A stretch of DNA of 64,000 bases, taken from assembly GCA_034003625.1 (NCBI GenBank), contig JAVEYG010000021.1, forward strand, positions 1 to 64,000, read 5' to 3'. Positions 42,495 to 52,531 of this stretch are shown here, piece after piece. The notes beneath the pieces were generated by a model. It had not been told where the DNA came from, did no database searches, and was given only the letters and a program-made list of their open reading frames with translations. Numbering within the stretch: the stretch's first letter is position 1; every line of letters begins with the position of its first letter. Both the position numbers and the translations under genes were made by a program. Source of the DNA: GWE2-42-39 sp034003625 (GTDB lineage: Bacteria > Bacteroidota > Bacteroidia > Bacteroidales > Prolixibacteraceae).

Positions 42495-44978
42495 CTACAT
42501 CGGATCCACATCGGCATAAATTATTGCGCCCGAATTGTTTGGCTGGCTTTTCACCTGTTCCATTATCTCCGAAATAATTTTTTTGGCTGCCGGCATTCGC
42601 TCGTCGCGCGCCAGTTTGATCAGAACTTCTTTCTGATACCATAACTGTATGCGCCCGACCACCGGACATTCGGGACCAAGTACCGGATAGTTGAAACGTT
42701 TCCGGAATTCGCCCGCCAAAACCGCGGCGATCAGATCAAGGCGTTGCTGGTTTTTGTGTTTTACCACTACTTTTACCAACCGGTAATATGGTGGATATTT
42801 AAATAATTTACGCTCGTGCAACTGACTGGCAAACATGCTTTCAAAATTGTTTCCCCGGGCATAGGCAAACACCGGGTGACCGGGTTGACTGGTTTGCACC
42901 ACCACTTTTCCCCTCCTGTTTTTACGGCCCGCCCGTCCGCTCACCTGCACAATCAACTGAAAACTCCGTTCGTAGGAACGAAAATCCGGGTAATTCAAAA
43001 GATTGTCGGCATTCAGGATGCCTACCACCCGTACATTTTCAAAATCCAGCCCTTTGGTAACCATTTGCGTACCGATCAGGATATCGATATTTCCTGATTC
43101 AAAGCGATGAATGATCTGCTGATAGGCATTTTTTGCCCGTGTGGTATCAAGGTCCATGCGTGCCACTCTTGCATCCGGGAAAAAGGTTGAAATTTCATCT
43201 TCAATTTTTTCCGTTCCAAAACCTTTGGTACGGACATCTCCCGAGCCACAACCGGTACATTTGGGCGGAACCGGCTGTGTGTACCCGCAATAATGGCAAA
43301 GCAGGGCCGAACGCGATTTATGATAGGTCAGGCTCACATCGCAATGCCTGCACCTGGGAATCCAGCCACAACCTGCACATTGGATAAAAGGAGCAAATCC
43401 CCGTCGGTTTTGAAATAAAATAACCTGTTCCCGGCTGGCCAACGCCTGCGTTATTTCATCAAAAAGCCGGGGGCTGAAAACGGATTTCATCTGTTTTTTT
43501 TTGTACGCTTCGCGGGTGTCGGCAATAACCATCTCCGGCAGTTCAATTCCGCTGAACCGTTCGGTGAGCTTTACCAAACCGTATTTTTTGCTTTTGGCGT
43601 TGTAATAACTTTCGACAGAAGGGGTCGCTGTTCCGAGCAATACTTTCGCCCCATGCAGGCTTCCCAGTATCACGGCCAGATCGCGGGCATTGTAACGCGG
43701 TGCAGGATCGTATTGCTTGTAACTGTTTTCATGTTCTTCATCTACAATGACCAGCCCGAGTTTACGAAAAGGTAACAAGGCCGCCGAACGCGCCCCCAAT
43801 ATCAACTGGTATTGTTCGCCGTTTTTGCCTGGTTTTTCGTTCAACACGCTGAACCATATCTCCACCCTCTCGGCATCGTTGAATTTAGAATGATACACAC
43901 CGGCTTTGGCACCAAATGCTTTTCTCAGGCGGTTGACAATCTGTGTAGTAAGCCCGATTTCAGGAACCAGGTACAAAACCTGGCTGCCCTTTTGTAACTG
44001 TTCTTCAATCAGTTTGATATAAATCTCGGTCTTCCCGCTTGATGTCACCCCGTGCAGCAACACGGTTTGTTGTGTTTCGAACTGCGACTTTATTTCATCA
44101 ACGGCTTTTTGCTGTACCCCCGAAAGGTGGTGAATAGTTAGTTGTTCCGGTCCTTCGTTTTCCAAACGTCCGGTTTCTTTCTGAAAAACCTCTATAAATT
44201 CTTTTTCCTGAAGGCTGCGCAACAAGGTTTCTGAAGCCCCCGAACCTTCGAGCAGTTCTTTTTTCCCGATTTCATCTTTCTTTTCAGGGGCAAAAAGAGT
44301 TTCCGAAAGAAAATACTGAAAAAGCTGTTCCTGCTTTTTAGCCCGGCCAAACGACTCTACACAATCCCGTATCTGTTTTTCACCGGTAATTTTTTCGTTC
44401 AGCCTTACATACGGTACCAATTTAGGTTTATAGGCCTCTTTCATCTGCTCCTCTATCAGCACCGCATTTTTTTCAAGCAAAAGTTTGATGATGGAATACG
44501 AATTTTTCCTCCCCAGGAACCGGTTGGCCTCCTGAACAGTCAAATGCCCGCGGCTTTGAAGCAAAAGGAGCAATGAACTCTCTGCATCTGAAAGACCGGA
44601 TGAAAGATTAACTTTTTCATTCAAAATGAATTTTGTCTGGCTTTCCAGCTTCAGTCCCGAAGGCAAAGCCGCTTTATACACTTCGCCCGGCGAACAACAG
44701 TAATAATCCGCCATCCACTCCCACAAATCCATTTGTTTCAGGTCGACAACGGGCTCTTCATCCAGGATGGCTTCAATGTCCTTTATTTCATACCCTGCTT
44801 CCGGTTTCCGGTCGTGAATGCGATGAACCAGCGCCGATAAAAATTTACGTTGCCCGAATTGCACAATCACCCGGATACCGGTTTTTATCTTCACCTGGAA
44901 CCCGGGAGGAACACCATACGTAAATTTCCTGTTCAACGGAAGCGGCAAAATCACATCAACATACATTTCAGAAACCAT
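42495..44978 (-). CDS. priA: Primosomal replication-restart helicase PriA
   Basis: The 827-residue protein has the PriA order: N-terminal 3'-end-binding domain (LPLPLNRKFTYGVP near the start), helicase core with LLHGVTSSGKTEIY (Walker A) and IVDEEHENSYKQ (motif II, DEEH), then zinc-binding clusters CAGCGWIPRCRHC and CHYCGY with CTGCGS, and motifs V/VI (GTQMVTKGLDFENV, QVSGRAGRKNRRG). It reloads the replisome at stalled forks. The frame extends two codons to a TTG; ATG at 44978 is preferred, with another ATG at 44966. Confidence 0.93.
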   Translation of the reverse strand: MVSEMYVDVILPLPLNRKFTYGVPPGFQVKIKTGIRVIVQFGQRKFLSALVHRIHDRKPEAGYEIKDIEAILDEEPVVDLKQMDLWEWMADYYCCSPGEVYKAALPSGLKLESQTKFILNEKVNLSSGLSDAESSLLLLLQSRGHLTVQEANRFLGRKNSYSIIKLLLEKNAVLIEEQMKEAYKPKLVPYVRLNEKITGEKQIRDCVESFGRAKKQEQLFQYFLSETLFAPEKKDEIGKKELLEGSGASETLLRSLQEKEFIEVFQKETGRLENEGPEQLTIHHLSGVQQKAVDEIKSQFETQQTVLLHGVTSSGKTEIYIKLIEEQLQKGSQVLYLVPEIGLTTQIVNRLRKAFGAKAGVYHSKFNDAERVEIWFSVLNEKPGKNGEQYQLILGARSAALLPFRKLGLVIVDEEHENSYKQYDPAPRYNARDLAVILGSLHGAKVLLGTATPSVESYYNAKSKKYGLVKLTERFSGIELPEMVIADTREAYKKKQMKSVFSPRLFDEITQALASREQVILFQNRRGFAPFIQCAGCGWIPRCRHCDVSLTYHKSRSALLCHYCGYTQPVPPKCTGCGSGDVRTKGFGTEKIEDEISTFFPDARVARMDLDTTRAKNAYQQIIHRFESGNIDILIGTQMVTKGLDFENVRVVGILNADNLLNYPDFRSYERSFQLIVQVSGRAGRKNRRGKVVVQTSQPGHPVFAYARGNNFESMFASQLHERKLFKYPPYYRLVKVVVKHKNQQRLDLIAAVLAGEFRKRFNYPVLGPECPVVGRIQLWYQKEVLIKLARDERMPAAKKIISEIMEQVKSQPNNSGAIIYADVDPM

Positions 44979-45146
44979 AAGCAACAGAATAAGCCGAAAG
45001 GTAGCGGTTTTTTAAAAAACGGGAGAGAAGTGTTGAAAAGTTTTGTTTTATTAATACTTTGGAGGAAAAAATCAAAAAGACTGAAAAGAAAAGGAATAAA
45101 CCTTGTGGATGTAATAATTGTTTTCTTTTGAAAACTATTTGTAAAA

Positions 45147-46658
45147 ATGAAACAAACCGAAAATCAAATATTGGTCATTTTTGGTGCATCGGGTGATCTG
45201 ACCAAACGCAAGCTGATCCCTGCCATGTTCGATTTACAGTTACAGGAAATGCTTCCCCGGAAATTTGCCATCCTGGGTGTAAGCCGCACCAATCTGGACG
45301 ACCAGATGTTCCGCGAGCGGATGATGGAATTTCTTCCGAAAGACAAAAAATACGCAAAAGAAATTCCGGCATTTCAGGAAAGATTGTATTACCAACCCTT
45401 AGACACTTCCGGTAATTACGAATACCCGATTTTGCGCGACCGACTGCTGACCCTTGCCAAAGATTTGGGCATTCCTGAAAATTTTATCTTCTATTTGTCT
45501 ACCCCGCCGCAACTGTATGAACTGATCCCTCAGGGGCTGGCATCCGTCGGGTTGAACGATGCTTCGGGCGGCTTCAAACGACTGATCGTGGAAAAGCCCT
45601 TTGGCACCGACCTTGAATCGGCCAGAACCTTAAACAAAAATCTGCTGGACTATTTCTCGGAAGAACAGATTTACCGTATCGACCATTACTTAGGAAAGGA
45701 AACCGTTCAGAACATGTTGGTTACCCGCTTCTCAAACGGCATTTTTGAGCCAATCTGGAACCACAATTTCATTCACCATATCGAAATCACTTCGGCAGAA
45801 AGTCTGGGAGTGGAAGAACGCGGAGGTTATTACGACCATTCAGGGGCCATGCGCGATATGGTACAGAACCACCTGATGCAATTAGTGGGCTTAGTAGCTA
45901 TGGAACCACCGGTAGTGATCGAAGCCGATGCCATTCGTAACGAAGTGCTGAAGGTTTTTCAGTCGCTGCGCCCCATTCGGGAAGAACAGGTGGCACAACG
46001 CGTAATCCGCGGACAATACACGCAATCACACATCAAAGCGAAACTTGTGAAAGGTTACCGCGAAGAAAATGGGGTCAATCCGGAATCACGTACAGAAACC
46101 TATCTGGCGTTGAAGTTTTACATCGACAACTGGCGTTGGGGGGGCGTCCCGTTTTACATCCGGACAGGGAAAAAATTACCGGCACGTGTCACCGAAGTAG
46201 TCATTCACTTTAAAAAGACGCCGCACCATCTTTTTGGAGGACAAGCCGACAGCGAAGTGGCCAACAACCAGTTGGTTATCCGGATTCAGCCCGACGAAGG
46301 CATTTTGTTAAAATTCGGCATGAAAGTGCCGGGCGCCGGCTTCCGGGTGCAAACCGTGAATATGGATTTTCATTACGACCAATTGGCCGATGTGCACCTG
46401 CCCTCGGCTTATGAACGCCTCCTGCTCGACTGCATGCAGGGCGATGCAACATTATATGCACGTGGCGATGCGGTCGAAAAAGCATGGGAATTTGTACAAC
46501 CTATACTGAATGCATGGAAGAACAATCCGGATATTCCGGTATACGGTTATCCTGCCGGGACTTGGGGCCCCGATGTCGCCGATCAGTTAGTAGAAGACGG
46601 ACAATGGCGTTATCCCTGTAAAAACCTCAGTAACGATGGGGAATATTGTGAACTGTAA
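45147..46658 (+). CDS. zwf: Glucose-6-phosphate 1-dehydrogenase
   Basis: This 503-residue enzyme shows the G6PD motifs: IFGASGDLTKRKLIPAMF (NADP binding, about 11-28), RIDHYLGKETVQN (substrate site with the catalytic histidine nearby) and FYIRTGKKLP later. It converts glucose 6-phosphate to 6-phosphogluconolactone, making NADPH. The lactonase gene follows 146 bases downstream on the same strand. The third pentose phosphate gene, gnd, is not in the window. Confidence 0.95.
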   Translation: MKQTENQILVIFGASGDLTKRKLIPAMFDLQLQEMLPRKFAILGVSRTNLDDQMFRERMMEFLPKDKKYAKEIPAFQERLYYQPLDTSGNYEYPILRDRLLTLAKDLGIPENFIFYLSTPPQLYELIPQGLASVGLNDASGGFKRLIVEKPFGTDLESARTLNKNLLDYFSEEQIYRIDHYLGKETVQNMLVTRFSNGIFEPIWNHNFIHHIEITSAESLGVEERGGYYDHSGAMRDMVQNHLMQLVGLVAMEPPVVIEADAIRNEVLKVFQSLRPIREEQVAQRVIRGQYTQSHIKAKLVKGYREENGVNPESRTETYLALKFYIDNWRWGGVPFYIRTGKKLPARVTEVVIHFKKTPHHLFGGQADSEVANNQLVIRIQPDEGILLKFGMKVPGAGFRVQTVNMDFHYDQLADVHLPSAYERLLLDCMQGDATLYARGDAVEKAWEFVQPILNAWKNNPDIPVYGYPAGTWGPDVADQLVEDGQWRYPCKNLSNDGEYCEL

Positions 46659-46804
46659 CCACCCGGTAATAACGAACAATGACGATATTGAAATTGAATA
46701 TCAAAAAAGAACAGTCGGGGAATCTGGAAACAAAAAACAGGCGCAAGCCGGTACAACACAAGGAGCTGCCAAAGACTGCCTGATACAACCATAAACTATT
46801 CGCC

Positions 46805-47536
46805 ATGAAACAAAACATTGAAGTAAAGATTTTTAAAAACCCGGAAAAAGTAGCCAAAGCATTTGCCAAGGAGCTGTTGGCCATGATAAGCAAATCAGCA
46901 CAAAAGCGTTTCGACATTGCCCTGTCGGGCGGACAAACGCCTAAACTGCTCTTTCAATATTTAAGTTCGAAATACAGGGAAAAACTTCCGTGGCAACGGC
47001 TTCATTTCTGGTGGGGCGACGAACGTTGTGTCCCGGCGGCACATGCCGACAGCAATTACGGGGTCGCCCGCGAACTGCTGTTTTCAAAGATTGAAATCCC
47101 TGCAGAAAATATTCATCCGGTAAACGGGGAAAACGATCCGCATGAAGAAGCTGTTTCGTACGGACACCAGTTACAGGGGCAACTGAACAACCGTCACGGC
47201 TGGCCGGTTTTCGACCTCATTATCCTGGGCATGGGAAACGACGGGCATACAGCCTCCATCTTTCCCGACCAGATGCACCTGCTCGGCTCCGGTTCGGTGT
47301 GCGAAGTATCCACTCATCCCGATACCAGGCAAAAACGAATTACACTTACCGGAAAAACACTGAACAATGCCAACCGGGTTTATTTTTTGGTTACCGGTGA
47401 GAATAAAGCCAAGCGTATTTCGCAAATTATGAATAACCGGAAAAAAGCTCAAAAATTTCCGGCCTACCATATTATTCCTGAAAACGGCGATTTTTACTGG
47501 TACCTCGACGAAGACGCGGCGAAAAAAATCAGGTAA
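46805..47536 (+). CDS. pgl: 6-phosphogluconolactonase
   Basis: A 243-residue DevB-type 6-phosphogluconolactonase: IALSGGQTPKLLFQYL, HFWWGDERCVP (active-site residues) and GMGNDGHTASIFPDQ. It hydrolyses the lactone produced by the dehydrogenase of the preceding gene. It ends six bases before the stop of the convergent GH15 gene. Confidence 0.93.
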   Translation: MKQNIEVKIFKNPEKVAKAFAKELLAMISKSAQKRFDIALSGGQTPKLLFQYLSSKYREKLPWQRLHFWWGDERCVPAAHADSNYGVARELLFSKIEIPAENIHPVNGENDPHEEAVSYGHQLQGQLNNRHGWPVFDLIILGMGNDGHTASIFPDQMHLLGSGSVCEVSTHPDTRQKRITLTGKTLNNANRVYFLVTGENKAKRISQIMNNRKKAQKFPAYHIIPENGDFYWYLDEDAAKKIR

Positions 47537-47542
47537 ACGGGT

Positions 47543-49354
47543 TTAATCGCCATGAATTTCATCCAACAATTCCTGATCGGTAATGACTTCAGCATCCGAC
47601 AGGTTGATGGCCGTTTCGATCAACGCCAAATGGGAATAAGCCTGTGGAAAATTTCCCAACAGGCGCTTGCTCTCAAAATCGATATCTTCGCTAAACAAAC
47701 CCAGATGGTTGCTGTACGATAACAATTGGTCGAACAAACGTTTGGCATCTGCTTTTTCCCCGATTTTAAATAAGCTGTTGATCATCCAAAAAGTACAGAT
47801 GGTGAAAGAAGATGTTGGCAGCCCAAAATCGTCTTTGTTTTTATAGCGGTACATCAGCCCGTTGTGCATCAGTTGTTTTCGGGTTTCCAATACGGTTTTT
47901 TTGTACCGTTCGTCGGAGGCAGGCAAAAAACCATAATTTTCAATTAACAGGTTGGAGGCATCCAGGTCGTCGCTTCCGTAAAACTGAGTGAACGACTGCA
48001 ACTTTTCGTTCCACGCATTTTTAATAATGTCTGTTTTGATCTTGTCACGCAACAGTTCCCATTGTTGGGAATGGCGGTCCATTTTCAATAAACCGGCAAT
48101 TTTCACCGCCCTGTCGATGGCCACCCAGCATAAAACTTTCGAGAAGGTAAAATGCTTTTGTTCGTTGCGCAACTCCCATATCCCGCGGTCTGGCTTCTGC
48201 CAGTTACGATCAACCGTTTTTACAATGGAGCGTACAATGGTCCACAATTCCTCGCTCATGGCCAGCGATACGTTGTATATGTTGAAATGCTGATAGATCA
48301 CATCCATCAGGATGCCGTATATGTCGTTTTGCTTTTGTTTGTAGGCCGCATTGCCAATACGTACCGGCGCCGATTTTTCATATCCTTCAAAATGTTCCAA
48401 TATACGTTCGCTCAGCTTTTTTTCGCCGTTGATCCCGTACATGATCTGTAGCTTTTCATCTTTATCGGGAATAATACGGTTAATAAACTGAAGGTAGCGG
48501 GCAGCGATGTTCATGTGTCCCAGACTGGTCATTACCTTAATAACCATTGAGGCATCGCGTATCCAGCAAAAACGGTAATCCCAGTTCCTCACTTCACCAA
48601 TACTCTCAGGAAGAGAGGTGGTGAGGGCTGCCAGTACCGCTCCCGATTTGTCGAAGCTCAGAAGTTTTAAGGCCAATGCACTCCGGGTGATTTCTTCGTT
48701 GTATTTCAGGAATTTCCGGGTTTTTTCCGACCAGTTGAGCCAATAGACTTTGGTGCGCTCAAATTTTAAATTGGTGCGTTCGATGTTCTGTTGTAATAAT
48801 TTCTGATTGTAGCTCAACAGAAAAAAGCCGTCGCCGGTCAATTCAAGTTCAGTGCTATCCAGAATTTTTTGTTTGTCGAAATTGGTATACAGGTACAGCG
48901 AGTCGTAAACCCCTGAAACGGTATAACTTTTTATATAATCGGTCCTGGTTTCGTTTCTGGTTTCCCCGAAAGCGTACTCCAACCGGGGATTATATTTAAC
49001 CCTGAACCACGGGGAACCGCTCACCTTTTGGATGTATCGGATAATGTCGGGCGGGTTATAATGCTGGTCGTTGCCGTTGATGTAGCGGGGCATGAAATCG
49101 TAAATATGGAAACAGTCGTTCCCTTTTCTGAAACTGGTTTGTAAAATATTGGTGCGGGGAATATACGATTGCTTGATTTCTGTCCCTTTTGCCGGAATAA
49201 TGGAAAAAGTCCCGCCTTTGTCCCGGTCGAGAAGAGCCGCAAACACACTTGGAGAATTAAAATCGGGCAGGCAACACCACTCAATATCTCCTTTTTCCGA
49301 CACTAAGGCCCCACTTCTGCAATTGCCTATTATTCCGTAATTCAGGTTGCTCAT
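47543..49354 (-). CDS. GH15-family glucoamylase/trehalase-type glycosidase
   Basis: A 603-residue cytoplasmic protein without a signal peptide. Residues 1-220 are the N-terminal beta domain (IGNCRSGALVSEKGDIEWCC), then the (alpha/alpha)6 barrel of GH15 with NWDYRFCWIRDASM (about 260), PDRGIWELR (catalytic glutamate) and SEDIDFES, which holds the second acid region. The neighbouring gene makes trehalose; GH15 members of this type are often trehalases. It diverges from otsAB with about 91 bases between them, so one controlled region could serve both. Confidence 0.82.
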   Translation of the reverse strand: MSNLNYGIIGNCRSGALVSEKGDIEWCCLPDFNSPSVFAALLDRDKGGTFSIIPAKGTEIKQSYIPRTNILQTSFRKGNDCFHIYDFMPRYINGNDQHYNPPDIIRYIQKVSGSPWFRVKYNPRLEYAFGETRNETRTDYIKSYTVSGVYDSLYLYTNFDKQKILDSTELELTGDGFFLLSYNQKLLQQNIERTNLKFERTKVYWLNWSEKTRKFLKYNEEITRSALALKLLSFDKSGAVLAALTTSLPESIGEVRNWDYRFCWIRDASMVIKVMTSLGHMNIAARYLQFINRIIPDKDEKLQIMYGINGEKKLSERILEHFEGYEKSAPVRIGNAAYKQKQNDIYGILMDVIYQHFNIYNVSLAMSEELWTIVRSIVKTVDRNWQKPDRGIWELRNEQKHFTFSKVLCWVAIDRAVKIAGLLKMDRHSQQWELLRDKIKTDIIKNAWNEKLQSFTQFYGSDDLDASNLLIENYGFLPASDERYKKTVLETRKQLMHNGLMYRYKNKDDFGLPTSSFTICTFWMINSLFKIGEKADAKRLFDQLLSYSNHLGLFSEDIDFESKRLLGNFPQAYSHLALIETAINLSDAEVITDQELLDEIHGD

Positions 49355-49445
49355 ATCTTAATTTTTAAAAAGAAATTAGCTTTCGATATCCCAATTTTCA
49401 AAAAAAATCTGTATTATGTAATTGAAAATCAAAATTTCCTATAAT

Positions 49446-51656
49446 ATGCAAAGATTTTTAATCGTATCCAATCGTTTACCGGTAAGTATTGAAATTGATA
49501 ATGCAAAAATAAATATAAAAGCCAGTGTGGGCGGTTTGGCAACCGGTTTGCGGCCTATTCACGAAAAACACGATAGTCGTTGGATTGGTTGGCCGGGAAT
49601 CAATCCGGAAGATTATCCGGAGGAGGTTCAGGTGAAAATAAACCAGGAACTGGAGAAAAATAATTATATCCCCGTCAATATTGATTCGGAGGTGTTCGAC
49701 GATTTTTATTTCGGTTTCAGCAATAAAACAATCTGGCCCATCTTCCACTATTTTATGCAATACACCGAATACCACGAACAGCATTGGGAGGCTTACAAAA
49801 GAGTGAACGAACAATTTGCAGAAGTAATTTCGCAACATATCCGCGAAGACGATATCTTGTGGATACACGATTACCAGTTGTTGTTGCTCCCCCGGCTTAT
49901 CCGCAAGCGTTTCCCGAAACTGACCATCGGCTTTTTTCTGCATATCCCGTTTCCCTCATACGAAGTTTTCCGTTTATTGCCCTGGCGGCGCGAAATAATC
50001 GAAGGTATGTTGGGGGCCGATTTGCTGGGTTTTCACACCTACGATTATCAACGCCACTTCAATAGTTGTGTGCGGCGCATTCTCGGGTACGAAACATCGT
50101 TCAACCAGATTAAGCTGAACAAGCGCAATGTGGTAACCGATAATTTTCCGCTGGGCATCGATTTTGAATGGTTCCAGCAACAGGCAAAGGGCAACCTGTC
50201 CAAATCTGGAAAAGACAAAACGGAAATACAAAAAGAAATCGACAAATATTTCCTGATGGCGCCCGAACGAAAACTGATTGTTTCGATCGACCGGCTTGAT
50301 TACACCAAAGGAATTGCCAACCGGCTTGAAGCCTTTGAACATTTTCTGGATTCGTATCCCGAATACATCGGGAAAGTGACACTGGTGATGGTGGCCACGC
50401 CAACCCGCGACAGCGTTGAGTATTATCAATTGCTGAAAAAAGAAGTGGACGAACTGGTGGGCAAAATCAACGGGAAATATGCTTCGATAAACTGGACTCC
50501 CATCTGGTATTTCTATCGTTCGTTGCCAATCGAATCGGTTATCGAACTGTATGCAGCCAGCGAGGTGGCATTGATCACCCCGGTACGCGACGGCATGAAC
50601 TTAGTGGCAAAAGAATATATTGCATCGAAAACCGACCAAAAAGGGGTGCTTATTTTGAGCGAGATGGCCGGGGCTGCAAAGGAAATGAACGAAGCGCTGA
50701 TCATCAATCCCAACAACAAACGGGAATTGTCGGAAGCCATAAAAATTGCATTGGAAATGCCTGAAGAAGAACAGGTGCAACGAAACCAGCTTTTACAGAA
50801 CCGGTTAAAAAGATACAACGTGCATAAATGGGCCAACGATTTTATCAGCGGACTGGAAGCGGCCCGCAACAACCGCAAGGTGTCGTTTGGCATCGACTTT
50901 TCCGAAGAGGTGCGTGAAAATATTTTTTCAACTTACCGAAAAAGCGAAAAAGCGCTTTTCTTTCTCGATTACGATGGCACATTAACCGGCTTTAAAGACG
51001 ATCCGGAGAAAGCAATGCCCGACCAGCAATTATACGATTTGCTGGATCAGATTGCTAACCGCGAAAACTCGGAACTGGTCATTATCAGCGGACGCGACCG
51101 CGATGCTTTCGACCGCTGGTTCAGCAATAAAAAGTTTCACCTGATTACGGAACATGGCGTTTGGTTGAAAAAAGTATCCGGAGAATGGGAGTTCTTAATC
51201 CAGTTAAACAACGACTGGAAAGAGAAAATCGTTCACACACTTGAATATTACGTAGACCGTACGCCGGGCAGCTTTATTGAAGAGAAAAATTACTCGCTGG
51301 TATGGCATTACCGCAAAACCGATCCCGAGTTGGGACAGATGCGTGCGATTGAGCTGAAGGACGAACTATCGAGCTTAACCTCCAACAACAACCTGGAAAT
51401 AATGGAGGGAAATAAGGTGATTGAGATAAAAACCAGGGGAGTTAACAAAGGGCAGGCCGCCCTGCAATTTATGATGGGCAGGAATTACGATTTCCTGATG
51501 GCCATTGGCGACGATTGGACCGACGAATACCTGTTTGAGATTCTTCCTTCAGAAACGATTTCAATAAAAGTAGGAATGGGCAAAACTAAGGCACGCTACC
51601 ACCTGGCCGATTATCAGGAGGTGCGGAGCTTCCTGGCACAACTGGCAGAACAATAA
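49446..51656 (+). CDS. Bifunctional trehalose-6-phosphate synthase/phosphatase (OtsA-OtsB fusion)
   Basis: The 736-residue protein joins a GT20 trehalose-6-phosphate synthase (1-465; RFLIVSNRLPV, RWIGWPGI, LWIHDYQLLLLP, SIDRLDYTKGI, LITPVRDGMNLVAKEY) to an OtsB-type HAD phosphatase (about 490-736; FFLDYDGTLTGF at its start, IISGRDRDAF, IGDDWTDEYLF). It makes trehalose from UDP-glucose and glucose 6-phosphate. All catalytic motifs are present. A TTG eight codons upstream is open in frame, but ATG at 49446 gives the family-standard start. It runs opposite to the GH15 gene. Confidence 0.93.
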   Translation: MQRFLIVSNRLPVSIEIDNAKINIKASVGGLATGLRPIHEKHDSRWIGWPGINPEDYPEEVQVKINQELEKNNYIPVNIDSEVFDDFYFGFSNKTIWPIFHYFMQYTEYHEQHWEAYKRVNEQFAEVISQHIREDDILWIHDYQLLLLPRLIRKRFPKLTIGFFLHIPFPSYEVFRLLPWRREIIEGMLGADLLGFHTYDYQRHFNSCVRRILGYETSFNQIKLNKRNVVTDNFPLGIDFEWFQQQAKGNLSKSGKDKTEIQKEIDKYFLMAPERKLIVSIDRLDYTKGIANRLEAFEHFLDSYPEYIGKVTLVMVATPTRDSVEYYQLLKKEVDELVGKINGKYASINWTPIWYFYRSLPIESVIELYAASEVALITPVRDGMNLVAKEYIASKTDQKGVLILSEMAGAAKEMNEALIINPNNKRELSEAIKIALEMPEEEQVQRNQLLQNRLKRYNVHKWANDFISGLEAARNNRKVSFGIDFSEEVRENIFSTYRKSEKALFFLDYDGTLTGFKDDPEKAMPDQQLYDLLDQIANRENSELVIISGRDRDAFDRWFSNKKFHLITEHGVWLKKVSGEWEFLIQLNNDWKEKIVHTLEYYVDRTPGSFIEEKNYSLVWHYRKTDPELGQMRAIELKDELSSLTSNNNLEIMEGNKVIEIKTRGVNKGQAALQFMMGRNYDFLMAIGDDWTDEYLFEILPSETISIKVGMGKTKARYHLADYQEVRSFLAQLAEQ

Positions 51657-51668
51657 CAGCGTTGTTGC

Positions 51669-52430
51669 TCATTCATACCAGTCGCCCGGCTCCGAGCCGG
51701 CCAGTTCAAACAGATAATGTCCGATTTTCTGACATGCAAGCTCATAGAAACGTTTTCCTTTTTCGGCAGTTGCGTTGACCGGGTTGCCAATGCCTGTGTC
51801 GGCAGTAACCATGCTCCATCGGCGTTCGGCCCAGGCCCAACCTTCCTGTATGCCCTTAAACCGAAATTTTTTGGCCGCCCCATCGCCTGCTTCGCTTAGC
51901 GGAAATACCAGTTTCGGATTCAAGTGCAGCATCAGGCTGGTTTCCACCTCGCCGGCATGTTCGCCCAAATCGTCAAAAATGTCTTTCTGCTCTTTTATTC
52001 TGTACCAGTCGATTTCGGAAAGAAACATTTTGGAGTATTTCAGCCCCAATTCTCTCAACATTTGCCGAAAATCGTTTCCCCCGTGACTATTCAGAATGAC
52101 AAACTTAGATATGCCCTGACGGTTGAGGGTTTCAATAACATTGTCCAATATTGCAAACTGCGTACTGGGATTGAGGTTGATATCTAACCGGATATCGTGC
52201 TGGCCGGTATTCACCCCAAACGGGATAACGGGCAACACAATTACTTTCGCCCCTTTTTCCCAGGCAATCTTTGCAGCTCCTGCGGCAACTGCTTCTGCTT
52301 CAATATTGTCAGTTGCATATGGCAAGTGATAATTGTGCGCTTCGGTGGCCCCCCAGGGCAAAACAGCTAATTGATAATTGGTGTCTTTTACTGTTTTCCA
52401 AGTGGTTTCGGCTAAAATGTAAGGTCTCAT
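51669..52430 (-). CDS. Creatininase-family amidohydrolase
   Basis: The 253-residue protein has the creatininase-family motifs: LPWGATEAHNYHLPYATDN (metal ligands Glu, His and Asp), NSHGGND, and EHAGEVETS (Glu ligand). This family contains creatininase and the FAPy-deaminating ArfB-type enzymes. The exact substrate is unclear. It ends 13 bases from the end of the convergent otsAB gene and is downstream of the Gfo/Idh/MocA gene, on the same strand. Confidence 0.83.
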   Translation of the reverse strand: MRPYILAETTWKTVKDTNYQLAVLPWGATEAHNYHLPYATDNIEAEAVAAGAAKIAWEKGAKVIVLPVIPFGVNTGQHDIRLDINLNPSTQFAILDNVIETLNRQGISKFVILNSHGGNDFRQMLRELGLKYSKMFLSEIDWYRIKEQKDIFDDLGEHAGEVETSLMLHLNPKLVFPLSEAGDGAAKKFRFKGIQEGWAWAERRWSMVTADTGIGNPVNATAEKGKRFYELACQKIGHYLFELAGSEPGDWYE

Positions 52431-52531
52431 GTTTGGTTGATTAGAAAAGTTAATTTTCGATACCTGATGCCGGATACTTGATTCTCAGTAGGCTTTTTTG
52501 ATATCGTGTATGCGGTATCCGGCACCAGTTT